Shown in pieces: positions 1 to 9,000 of a stretch of 33,325 nt of DNA; the first letter of the stretch is position 1, and the number at the start of each line of letters is the position of its first letter. Location: positions 1 through 33,325 of the forward strand of contig JAPUHK010000054.1 in NCBI GenBank assembly GCA_027297745.1. Reading direction: 5' to 3'. Source of the stretch: Planctomycetota bacterium. GTDB lineage: Bacteria > Planctomycetota > PLA2. The notes below the pieces were generated by a model that did not search any database, was not told the origin of the DNA, and was given only the letters and a program-made list of their open reading frames with translations. The position numbers and the translations under genes were made by a program.

Positions 1-1
1 C

Positions 2-796
2 CAGCCGTCGAATCCGTACGCGCCGTCTAGCGAGGCGCCGGTGACGCAGCAGACAGCGCCCACGCCGGGACACGGGATCCCGCCGGAGGTGCTGGCCCTG
101 CACGAGCGGCCGGCGGAGCCCGAGACGGGCCTGCCGGCCAAGGCGTTGATCGGCGCAGCCATCGCGGCCAGCGTCGGCTTGTGGGCCTGGGCGCTGCTGA
201 TCCTGTGGCTCGACATCGAGATCGGCTGGCTGGCTTGGGGTATCGGCGCCGGCGTCGGCTTCACGTTCCACCAGCTCGGCGGCCGCGGTCTCGCGGGCGC
301 CGGCATTTGCGCCGTGCTCACGATCCTGGCCATGTTCGGCGGGAAGCATCTGGGCGCTTCGTGGCTGATGGACGACTTCCAGGATCAGTTCAGGGAGGTC
401 GGGGAGCAGGCCATTGGCGTGCTCCTCACCGAGGACTTGTACGACGAGGCCATGTCCAACGCCAGCGACTTCGCGACCGTGGCTACGGACTACGACATGC
501 GCGAGTACATGGTCAATCACGACATGTCCATGGCCGGCAACCCGCTCGACGTCGAAGACGAAGAGCTCGAGATGTTCAAGCAGTTCACGGCGCCCGGGCT
601 CAAAGAGCTCCACAACGAGCAGCCGGGCTACGAGGAGTGGAGGGAGGAGGCCATGTCGCTTGTCTCCAACCCGCTGCAGATGATCTCCACGACCGACGTG
701 GTGATGGATAGCTTGACCGGCATCGACATCTTGTTCCTGGTGCTCGGCGTCTTCTCGGCCGGCGCCCTGGCGCTGGGCCACTACGGCCACCGCTAG
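2..796 (+). CDS. Membrane protein of unknown function, 5' end outside the window
   Basis: The reading frame is open to the left edge, so the gene probably starts upstream. The GTG at 41 is only the first start-like codon inside the window. The residues before it contain SNPYAP, a composition I associate with N-termini of planctomycetal membrane proteins (recollection, not a search). A hydrophobic core of about three membrane segments follows (about residues 33-105 counted from the GTG), including a Gly-rich WLAWGIGAGVGF stretch and LGGRGLAGAG. Then comes an acidic soluble region, and a last membrane segment near the C-terminus (DILFLVLGVFSAGALALG). No catalytic motif is visible. The frameshifted gene at 2270-2909 is a paralog with the same order of elements (WLAGGIGAGVGY, MGGRGMGAA, GKYIGAS, and FDLLFNALGVGSA at the end). 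It ends in TAG, 5 bp before the TAG of the opposing gene. Function unknown. Confidence 0.7.
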   Translation, partial: QPSNPYAPSSEAPVTQQTAPTPGHGIPPEVLALHERPAEPETGLPAKALIGAAIAASVGLWAWALLILWLDIEIGWLAWGIGAGVGFTFHQLGGRGLAGAGICAVLTILAMFGGKHLGASWLMDDFQDQFREVGEQAIGVLLTEDLYDEAMSNASDFATVATDYDMREYMVNHDMSMAGNPLDVEDEELEMFKQFTAPGLKELHNEQPGYEEWREEAMSLVSNPLQMISTTDVVMDSLTGIDILFLVLGVFSAGALALGHYGHR

Positions 797-807
797 CCCC
801 GCTAGCG
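791..807. terminator. Palindrome carrying both stop codons of a convergent pair
   Basis: CGCTAGC (791-797), CCC (798-800) and GCTAGCG (801-807) form a perfect 7-bp dyad with a 3-nt spacer. The left arm holds the TAG of the upstream membrane protein and the right arm holds the TAG of the opposing peptidase-like gene. There is no T tract, so intrinsic termination is uncertain. Confidence 0.45.
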
Positions 808-2187
808 CTTGACCGGGAACGTCCAGGTCACGGTCACGCCCGGCTTGCCGATGCGCCCCGGCGGCGCCTCGATCTGCAGGTTCAGGTAGCGGCTTCCGCC
901 CCAGACCTCGTGGCGCAAGTGGTGGCGCGTGATCTCGACCGCTTTGTTTTCGTGCATCACGCGGATTAGCGGCTCGCCGAGACGGCCCACGGCTGCTGCC
1001 GGTACGGCTGCGCGCACGTAGAGCCTGCGGTCGAAGCGATCCGAGGGCGGCTTGGGAAGGTAGTTCAGCATCTGGCCCTGGCTCCAGCGCTTGACCTCGA
1101 GCTTGACCTCCAGCGTCTTGGAGGTGGGGTCGTAGCGGGTTGCGACCACCGTCGCCGGCTCGTCGAGCGGTGCGCTGAGTGGGCGGTAGGCCGGATCCGA
1201 GAGCAGGATGCGCGAGACCATGCCGCGTAACATCACGTTGTAGAAGCTCATCAGCTTGCGCTTGCCCGGCACGTAGCGCGGGAAGCCCTTGAAGTCCGTG
1301 GGCAGGCTCGTGAACGCCAGGCGGTACTGGTAGCCGATCACCTCGCCGAGCGAGCATGCGCGCTCGCGGAAGTAGTCCCACTCGGCCATGGCCATCTCAC
1401 CGCGGTCTCCCTCGAGCGCTGCCAGGTAGCCCGACACGCCCGCGTGCACCCAGTTGAGCGTCATCAGCTTCTCGGGCGCGATCAGCCGCGGCTTCAAGTA
1501 GATCAGCTGGTAGGCGCAGGGGTGATAGCTGCGCGACAACACGCCGTTGAAGCAGGCCCCGGAGAAGACGACCGGGTTGCGCGGCAGCTGCAGCTTCCCG
1601 ATCTGTTCGCCGGTCAAGCCCTTGTCCACACGCCAGGGCTGCCCATGTCCGAAGTGCAGGATGAAGTCGTACTTGGCCAGGTGCTCGCCCGTACCGCTGA
1701 GCGCCACGACGTCGGGAACCGGCTGGGCGTGCTTCCTGGTTGTCTTGAGGACGCGGTCCACCAGCGCCTGCATGTCGTCCTTGTCGCGCGCGCACAGGTA
1801 GCCGAACAGGAAGTCCGGCATCGGGTCGCCGTCGAGGTTGCGGCACAGCTCGAGCATCTCGAAGTGGAAGTTGATGTCGACGGTGGTGGGGGTTACCGCG
1901 ACGACTACGTATTCGGGTCCGATGCGCGCCAGCTCCCGCGCCGTGGAGGCCACGTCGCGCTTCTTGAAACGCAAGATGCGGGCCGTGCGCTGTTTGGCGA
2001 ACGTCAGCACCGCCTTCCTGCCCTGGCCGGCCGACAGGTTTGTGAGCACCACGACGCCCCCGATCCCTTTCGCGCGCGGGCGGCCCTTCTTGAGTGAGAT
2101 CCAGCCGGGCTCGGGCTTGCCCCACGCGCGCGAGGCTGGAAACACCACGAGGGCCAGGGCGAGCAGGAACGAGCAGGTGCTTCGCAT
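802..2187 (-). CDS. Exported C25 (gingipain)/caspase-like cysteine peptidase domain protein
   Basis: 461 residues. I start at the ATG at 2187, which gives a signal peptide (LLALALVVFPASRAWG). The frame is open further upstream but reads as Arg-rich non-coding sequence. Clan CD features can be seen. A Rossmann-like start (GGVVVLTN, 43-50) is followed by PDFLFGYLCARDKDDMQAL (124-142), which resembles the gingipain segment 'PDxxxGRxPxRTxxEA'. HFGHG (178-182) supplies a candidate catalytic His181 and VVFSGACFNG (206-215) a candidate Cys212. The region after about residue 340 is beta-rich and may be an Ig-like C-terminal domain. The protein would act outside the cytoplasm, with an unknown substrate. 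It sits between two paralogous membrane proteins. A TAGAAT box (2229-2234, minus) lies 41 nt before the start. The family call rests on motifs only, and an inactive homologue is possible. Confidence 0.6.
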   Translation of the reverse strand: MRSTCSFLLALALVVFPASRAWGKPEPGWISLKKGRPRAKGIGGVVVLTNLSAGQGRKAVLTFAKQRTARILRFKKRDVASTARELARIGPEYVVVAVTPTTVDINFHFEMLELCRNLDGDPMPDFLFGYLCARDKDDMQALVDRVLKTTRKHAQPVPDVVALSGTGEHLAKYDFILHFGHGQPWRVDKGLTGEQIGKLQLPRNPVVFSGACFNGVLSRSYHPCAYQLIYLKPRLIAPEKLMTLNWVHAGVSGYLAALEGDRGEMAMAEWDYFRERACSLGEVIGYQYRLAFTSLPTDFKGFPRYVPGKRKLMSFYNVMLRGMVSRILLSDPAYRPLSAPLDEPATVVATRYDPTSKTLEVKLEVKRWSQGQMLNYLPKPPSDRFDRRLYVRAAVPAAAVGRLGEPLIRVMHENKAVEITRHHLRHEVWGGSRYLNLQIEAPPGRIGKPGVTVTWTFPVKR

Positions 2188-2269
2188 CCGAGTTCTTCGA
2201 CGAACCGCGCACAGGCGGCGGTGCGCTGATTCTATCCATCCCGCCGCGCAGCGGATGCGGCGATTGGGT

Positions 2270-2909
2270 ATGTTGCGGTCGTGGCTGAGCGGGGACCGGC
2301 GCCCACGCCCGGCAGGCGGCGTGCAGGCGCCCGCGGCGCCCTCCAAGTACGCGGAAACGACTCAGCTCCCGCCGATCGCACTGGCAGCCGCCGGCGGTGT
2401 CGCACTAGCCGGTGCGCTGGCCTGGGGCTTCTTGATCTCGAGCGCCGGCTACGAGCTCGGGTGGCTGGCCGGGGGCATCGGCGCTGGGGTCGGCTACGCG
2501 TGCCGCCAGATGGGCGGACGCGGCATGGGCGCGGCGCTGACTTGCGGCGCGCTGGCTCTGGTCTCCATTCTTCGCGGGCAAGTACATCGGCGCCTCCGAG
2601 CGGATCGACGACGAGCGCGAGAAGTTCGAGGCCCTGCTGACGCCCGCGGACGACCCGGAAGTGCCTTCCGCAGCTCTGCGCGAAATCTTCGAGGAGGCTC
2701 TGCCGACGCCGACCGAGCTCGTCCAGAGGGAGCTCGGCGGCTTCGACCTGCTGTTCAACGCGCTGGGCGTAGGTTCCGCCGTCTCGCTCGCGGGAGGGGG
2801 AGCGGCAGGCCGCCGCCCGTCGCGCAGGCGCGGCAGGCGCATCGAGCCGCCGCCGCCGGATCCGGAAGAACCGGACGAGCCGCGACCGCCTCCGCTGCCG
2901 AACGCTTGA
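2270..2909 (+). pseudogene. Frameshifted paralog of the membrane protein at the left edge
   Basis: The first part reads in one frame from ATG 2270 (alternative GTG 2321): IALAAAGGVALAGALAWGF, then WLAGGIGAGVGYACRQMGG, then ALVSI. At about 2570 the meaningful frame moves by one base and continues as FAGKYIGASERIDDEREK down to FDLLFNALGVGSAVSLAGG, with a Pro/Arg-rich tail ending at TGA 2907-2909. Removing one base near 2570 would give about 212 residues that align along their length with the protein ending at 796. The cause may be a real inactivating insertion, programmed frameshifting or a sequencing error, and I cannot tell which. A second possible start, GTG 2281, is in another frame and sits 6 nt behind TATGTT. 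Function unknown. Confidence 0.65.
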
Positions 2910-2933
2910 AGCCGCGGACTCACCGGCTATCGT
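2906..2933 (+). promoter_or_regulatory. Candidate promoter of the HEAT-repeat gene pair
   Basis: TTGAAG (2906-2911), a 16-bp spacer and TATCGT (2928-2933), 24 nt before ATG 2958. The -35 box overlaps the TGA of the preceding gene. Each box matches 4 of 6 consensus positions. A second -10-like TACGCT lies at 2945-2950, 7 nt from the ATG. Confidence 0.3.
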
Positions 2934-2957
2934 CCCGGCCGTTGTACGCTGGTGCAG

Positions 2958-5900
2958 ATGGCTGGAAGGACGGGGATCGCCATCGCCCTGCTCGCAGGGC
3001 TACTGCTCGCGGACGAGCCCGGGCTTGCGCAGAGATTCCGTACGGGCGACTGGCTCGAGCGCAACCGGGTGCTCGACGCGCTCGTTGTCGCGCCGGCCGA
3101 GACCGCAGTCCCGATCCTGATCGAGGCGCTGGAGCAAGAGGACTCGTCCCTTCGCCGCCGCGCCGTGCAATTGCTGAGCTTGTACGGCGAGGGATCGTCG
3201 CCTGCGATCCCCGCCATGATCCAGGCTCTCTATGACGAAAACCACAGTGTGCGCGCGCAAGCCCTGACCACATGCTCCGAGTTGGGCAAGGTGGTCACCT
3301 CGGCGTCGCTCTACTACTACGAAGTCATCCAGGAAGGCGTTCGCCCTGCAGTGACCATGTACGGCCGCGGGGTGCCCCGGCAGCCGGTCCAGCCCTCGCC
3401 GCTCGACGTGTGGATGAAGGACAAGCAATGGAAGCGTTCGGGACTACAGGCGCTGCCAAAGCTGCTCAAGGCTCTCAAGCAAGAGGACTGGCTGCTCTGC
3501 GGGCGGGCGGCAGAGGCCCTGGGAACGCTGCAGGCCCAGGAGAGCAGAGTCATCCGCGCACTCGAGAGCGAGTGGAAGCGTCCCCAATCCTTCGTGCGCC
3601 GCAAGTTGGCCGAAAGCCTCAGCCGTCTCGGGCCCAAGGGTGCGGCCGCCCTGAGCCGGGCGTTGGAAGATCCGCACCTGCGCAAGCGGCGCATGGCTGC
3701 GGTTGCACTCGCCGGGCTACGCAAACCGCCCGCGTCGGCGGTGCACGCGCTGCGCAAGGCCGTCGCGACCGACGACCGCACGCTGCGCATGGCCGCGCTC
3801 GAAACCCTGCGCAAGATCGGCGCTCCGGCGGCGCCCGCCGTTCCCGAGTTGCTGCCACTGCTCGACAGCGACGACGTCGAGCTCGTCTCGTCGACCCTCG
3901 ACGTACTCGCCCAGGCCGGCCCTCAGGCGTCGGCCGCGGTCGAGCGCGTCGTGCTGCTGCTCGGTGACCCGCGCGATGGGGGGGCGCTGAGGAAGCGCGC
4001 GACCCGTACGCTCAAGGCGGTCGGCTCCGACGCCGCCGTCGCAGTCCCCAAGCTGACCGAGATGTTGCTGCGTAGCGGACGGCGGGGAAACGGCGCCGCC
4101 GCGGCGCTGGCCGCGATGGGCGACGAGGGACGCGCGGCCTTGATGCGTGCGCTCGAACACGAGAACGAGTGGGCACGAAGCAGCGCCATCGGGGCCCTGT
4201 GGTCCTCGGGTCAGACTTCGCCCGAAATCTACGCCGCGTTGCAGAAAGCGGCGGATGATCCATCCGAGAACGTTCGCCAGGCGGCGCACCGTGCGCTGAA
4301 AGCCTATCCGTCCAAGGACGACGTGGGTGTGGATGCGGTCATCGCCGAGATCCGGAAGGCCGACGATTTCGCGCGCGCCGGCAGTCATGCGTATGCACTG
4401 CAACAGAAGGCGAGCCCGGCGACGATCGCGGCGCTACTCGGCGATGCCGACGACAAGGTCCGCTACGCCGCGCTTCAGGTAACGGTCTCGATGAAGCAAG
4501 GGGACTTCGGCGCCGCCCGCGCGATCGCCGTCGAGAACTTGAAGCGGGCGGTAGGCGATGAATTCGGGCAGATTCGCGGCCTGGCTGTCCCCACCCTGGC
4601 CAAGCACGGTGGCATGGACGGATTCAGCACTCTGTTCGAAGCCGCCCTCGGCCCCCGCAAGCCCTTCGTCTATGTGAGAGGCATCGCCGCCATCGGAGCC
4701 CCGGCCGTCGCGCGACTCGTCGACTTCACGGAACACGAGGACGCTCGACATCGCGCCGTTGCGGTGCAGACCCTCGCGCTGATGGGCGACGAGGCGCAGG
4801 CGGCGATTCCCGCCCTGGTGGCGGTGCTCGACGACCGCGCCCTCTACAAGCACGCCTCGGGTGCCCTGGCCGGCATGAAGGCGGTCGCGGTACCGGCTCT
4901 GATCGAGGCCTTGCGCTCGAAGGACCGCGACCTGCGGCGTCGTGCGACATCCACGTTGAAGGAGATCGGCGGGCTCGCGTTGCCCTATCTGCGCAAGGTC
5001 CGCAACGACAAGAATCAAGAGTTTCGCAAGTCCGTGTCGTGGCTGCTTCTCGAGCTGGGCGGTATCGAAGAGGCCATGGCCTCCTTCAGCGACAAAGATC
5101 CCCGCATCCGTCAGTCTGCTGTCCGCGCGTTGGCCCGGCAAAAGGATGGCTCCGGGGTTGCCGGCCTTCTTCTGGCGCTGAAGGATCAGGACAGCGCTGT
5201 GCGGGCGTCGTCGGCGCGGCTTCTGTCGGGGTTCCGCCCGCACGTAAAGCGAATCATCCCGGCGCTCGTGCCGCTCATGGGAGACCGGGTCGAGGACGTG
5301 CGACGCAGTGCTGCCCACACGCTCGGCAGCTTCGGTCAGGCGTCCCGGCGCGCGATCGAGCGCGCGTACTCATCGAAAGAACTGAACGTCCGGCTGGCGG
5401 CGGTAGACGCGTTGCGTGGTTGGGGTGAAGACGGTGTGCCGTTTCTGCAGCGGGCCCTCACGAGCAGCGAATCCCGGGTGCGCAGCCATGCGGCGCACGC
5501 GTTGCGGGGGCGGCCCGCCGCACTTCAGGCTCTGATGGGTGCGGCCGGCGACCCGGTTTCTTCCGTGCGCTCGGGTGCTGTGAGCTCGATCGGCAGCCTC
5601 GGGGAGGCGGCCGCCCCCGCGGCGCCGATGCTGGTGAGCATGCTGGAGCGGCGCCACAACGTCGGGACCGTGCGTAGGGCGCTGGTGCAGATCGGCGGGG
5701 CTGCCGTTCCGGCCCTCCTGGAGGGCGCGAAGAACGGCAAGCCCGACACATACCGCGACGTGTTCCAAAGCCTGCGCTTTCTAGCCGTTCCCGCGCTGAT
5801 CGAGTCGCTGGACGACAAATCACCCAAGCTGCGCGGCACGGCTGCGTGGGCACTGGGCACGCTGGGGCCAGACGCACAAAGGGCAGTGCCCGCGTTGACG

Positions 5901-6068
5901 AAGGCGCTCTCGGACCACCGCCGGTTCGTAGATTCGACGGCTGCGTGGGCGCTTGGCGAGATCGGCCCAGGCGCCAGGAGCGCGGTTCCGGCCCTCAGGA
6001 AGCTCTACAAGGAAAAGCCGGGCGTGCGCGAGGTCGTCGCCGATGCGCTGCGGAAGATCGAGTCATGA
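2958..6068 (+). CDS. Exported HEAT-repeat protein, 1036 aa
   Basis: I prefer ATG 2958 to GTG 2952, two codons upstream, because it gives a clean signal peptide (GIAIALLAGLLLADEPGLAQ). Almost the whole mature protein is built from roughly 35-residue HEAT/PBS-lyase-like helical pairs, for example ILIEALEQEDSSLRRRAVQL near the start and TAAWALGTLGPDAQRAVPAL and TAAWALGEIGPGARSAVPAL at the end. A non-repeat insertion occurs at about residues 120-155 (YYYEVIQEGVRPAV through LDVWMKDKQW). No enzymatic motif is seen. HEAT solenoids usually serve as protein-binding scaffolds, and this one would act in the periplasm. Its stop overlaps the start of the next HEAT gene (ATGA), so the two are translationally coupled and probably act together. 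Partner unknown. Confidence 0.85.
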   Translation: MAGRTGIAIALLAGLLLADEPGLAQRFRTGDWLERNRVLDALVVAPAETAVPILIEALEQEDSSLRRRAVQLLSLYGEGSSPAIPAMIQALYDENHSVRAQALTTCSELGKVVTSASLYYYEVIQEGVRPAVTMYGRGVPRQPVQPSPLDVWMKDKQWKRSGLQALPKLLKALKQEDWLLCGRAAEALGTLQAQESRVIRALESEWKRPQSFVRRKLAESLSRLGPKGAAALSRALEDPHLRKRRMAAVALAGLRKPPASAVHALRKAVATDDRTLRMAALETLRKIGAPAAPAVPELLPLLDSDDVELVSSTLDVLAQAGPQASAAVERVVLLLGDPRDGGALRKRATRTLKAVGSDAAVAVPKLTEMLLRSGRRGNGAAAALAAMGDEGRAALMRALEHENEWARSSAIGALWSSGQTSPEIYAALQKAADDPSENVRQAAHRALKAYPSKDDVGVDAVIAEIRKADDFARAGSHAYALQQKASPATIAALLGDADDKVRYAALQVTVSMKQGDFGAARAIAVENLKRAVGDEFGQIRGLAVPTLAKHGGMDGFSTLFEAALGPRKPFVYVRGIAAIGAPAVARLVDFTEHEDARHRAVAVQTLALMGDEAQAAIPALVAVLDDRALYKHASGALAGMKAVAVPALIEALRSKDRDLRRRATSTLKEIGGLALPYLRKVRNDKNQEFRKSVSWLLLELGGIEEAMASFSDKDPRIRQSAVRALARQKDGSGVAGLLLALKDQDSAVRASSARLLSGFRPHVKRIIPALVPLMGDRVEDVRRSAAHTLGSFGQASRRAIERAYSSKELNVRLAAVDALRGWGEDGVPFLQRALTSSESRVRSHAAHALRGRPAALQALMGAAGDPVSSVRSGAVSSIGSLGEAAAPAAPMLVSMLERRHNVGTVRRALVQIGGAAVPALLEGAKNGKPDTYRDVFQSLRFLAVPALIESLDDKSPKLRGTAAWALGTLGPDAQRAVPALTKALSDHRRFVDSTAAWALGEIGPGARSAVPALRKLYKEKPGVREVVADALRKIES

Positions 6069-9000
6069 GGGGAGCTCTGCTGCTGCTCTGTGTGGGCGCC
6101 GCGGCGCACGCCGCCGACGACCCGCTCGAAATGCTGCGCGCTTCGGACTGGGATACGCGCGCAAAGGGCTTCCAGATGATCGAGCGCATGCCGCCCGGAC
6201 CGCGTGTGTCCGCGTTACGCGCGGTGCTGCGCGACGTGGACGAGTCGCTCTGGCGGTCCGAGGCGGCCAGCAAGCTCGGCGAGTTGGAGGTCCGCGCCGC
6301 GCCGGCGCTGCCCGAACTCATGGCGGCCTTGTTCGACGAAAGCGGCCGCGTGGGCGGGCAGGCGTCGCAGGCCTTGCAGCGCATCGGCCCCGTGGCCTGG
6401 AGGGTTGTGCCGCTCGTGCGTGAGTTGGACCGCGAGGATCCGTGGTTCACCGGTGGCCAGAGGATCTTGAAGGCTGTAGGACTGCCCGACGCTTCCGTTC
6501 CGAACCCGCTGGCGCAGGAAGCGTGGTACGTCGCCGGGCGAGCCGCGGCGAACGGCGAGAGGAGCTTCCAGCAGCTCGTGACCGACCTGGATCACGAACA
6601 CCTCTACGTGCGCTACCACGCCGTCAAGGCGCTACTTCGCCACGGCGAGACTTCGATTCCCGTCTTCGCGGCCCGCCTCAAGAGCGAGAGCGTACGATCC
6701 CGGCGTGCTGCCGCCAAAGCGCTGGCGCGACTGGCGGCCAAGAACAGCGCCGCCGTCGCGCCGCTGATCACGTGCCTCGAGGACACGGATCGTGAAGTTC
6801 AGCAGTTTGCGGTGAGAGGGTTGACCGTGTCCGAAGCGGGCACGGAGGCCATAGCGCGGTCCCTTCCTGATGCGCAGCTACCTGTCTTCCGTGCCGCGGT
6901 CGTCCAACTCGAGAAGGCCCGCCCGGGCTCCACGCACGCCGTGCTGAGGAAGGCTATGGCCGCACAGGATCTGGAGCGCGCTGCGACGGCCGCTCAGGCT
7001 ATCGGTCCCCTTGGAAAATCCGCGAAGCCCCTGGTACCCGACCTGCTCCAGGCGCTGTTCAGTCCGTCGCCGGCGGTGGCCTCGATGGCAAGGTCGTCCC
7101 TGCGGCAACTCAGGTTCAACGGCCTTCGCGACGAAGTCACGGAGCTTGTTCCCTTCCTGCGAGTCCTCAAGTCCGAGTACGTAGTACTGTCGAGCCCGGT
7201 GGCTCCCGGCGGCGAGATCCTGCGCCCGCTGTCCAACCCCACGCGTGCCGAGTTGCTCCAGGCGCTCGGGAGCGACGACTGGCTGCGCGCCGGCCAGGCC
7301 GCCGAGCTCCTGGGTTCGCGTAACGGCCCGGCGGAGAAGGTGCTCCCCGCACTGGGGGCTGCCCTGCGGCATCGCTCCAACTATGTGAGCTTCCGAGCTG
7401 CAGAGGCGTTGGTCGCCCGCGGCGGCGAGGCAACGCCGGTTTTGATCGACGCGCTGCGCGCGGACGACATTCGCGTTTCGCTGCGTGCGGTTTTCACAGT
7501 GGCGGAATTGGGGCCGCGAGCACGTCCGGCCGTCCCCGCCCTCGTGGAGTTCCTGGAACGCCACTGGAAGCACGGGCTCGCGGCTGCCGCAGCGATCACG
7601 GCCATGGGCCCGCTCGCCGAAGAGGGCGTGCCGGAGCTCACCGCCCTGCTCGATAGCCCGCGGCGGCGGCTGTCTGCGATGAAGGCTTTGCAGGGCATTG
7701 GACCGCCCGCCGCGCCGGCCCTGCCCAAGCTGATCGAGATCGCAGAGGGTCCGGACGATAGGGCCAGCATCTTCGCGATGGAAGCGCTGGTGGGCCTGCA
7801 CCCCGTAGGCGAGCAGGAGGTGATTCGGACGTTGATCGAGCAATGCAAACGGCCGTCGCGCGCGGGGAACGCAGTCCGCGCCCTGGGCGAGTACGGGGAG
7901 CACGCCGCGCCGGCGGTTCCGGCGCTCGTGGCGCTCGTGTCCAACCCGCATCCCGACCCGATGCGGGCGGACGGGATGACGGGCACGGTGATCACCGCCC
8001 TCGTGCAGATGGGTGAGCCAGGGCACAGGGGGCTGGCCGAATTCATCGAGGACGCCAACGCCCAGATGCAGTTCGCCGCGATGGAGATGGTGCTGCATCA
8101 AAAGGCAACCTCGCCTGCCCTCACGGCTTTGCTGGAACGCATGGCCGAACACGGCAAGGGCCGCGCGCGGAGCCGGGCGCGCATGGCGCTTGCTCGGGTG
8201 CAGAAGCCGGAGGAGTTGGAACTAGAGGCGTTGTTGCAGTGGCTGAGGCACGGGAGGGCCAACGACCGGACCGTAGAGCTTCTGGCGGAGCAAGCGAGCG
8301 TCGACGTATTGTTGGCCCTGCTGGACGACCCGGTACTCCGCTGGAGCGCCGCGCGCGCGCTGGGCAGGAAGGGAGACGAGGCGCGCCCGGCTATCGAGCC
8401 GCTGGCCCGCATGCTGGCGGAGGAGAAGTCCGACAAGCTGCGCATCGCAGCCCTGCACGCGCTCGCCTCGATCGGCGGCAAGTCCACACAGGGGCATGTG
8501 ATCCGCGCCATGGGCAAGGGTCGCTTCGGGGACCGCGCCGAAACAGCCATCACGAAAAAACTGGCGCAGTGGGGGGACACGGCCGCGCTGATCGAGGCTC
8601 TATCGGACCCGGAGCCGCGCATTCGCGTCGGGGCTACGCGCGTCCTGGTCGTTCTCGGCCCGCCGCCGCCGCAACTGGTCTCCCAGCTAGGGGCCCTCTT
8701 CGTCCAACACCCCGACCTTTCGGAGCTTGTCCTCGCATACAAAGTCGATCTCGCCCCGCTTGTCGTCGAATTGCTGCGCCGGGACAACTCCTCGCTGCGT
8801 TCTCAGGCCGAACGCCTGCTCGTCAAGATGGGTCCGCTGGGCATGGCGGAGGTCACGGTGGCGCTTCGCGATCACGACCCCCAGTACCGCATGCGTCTCG
8901 TGGACACACTGGTCAAGTTCGGAGAGCCCGCTCATGCGGAGTTGTTGCGTGTCGTGACCCGGGACTCGCACCGCGACGTGCGCATACGAGTGCTCAGGCA

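Noticed and set aside
2281-2640. GTG 2281 ORF as the start of the frameshifted gene
   Set aside because: Its frame gives an Arg-rich translation that does not match the paralog. The matching frame runs from ATG 2270 or GTG 2321. A second frameshift near the start cannot be excluded.
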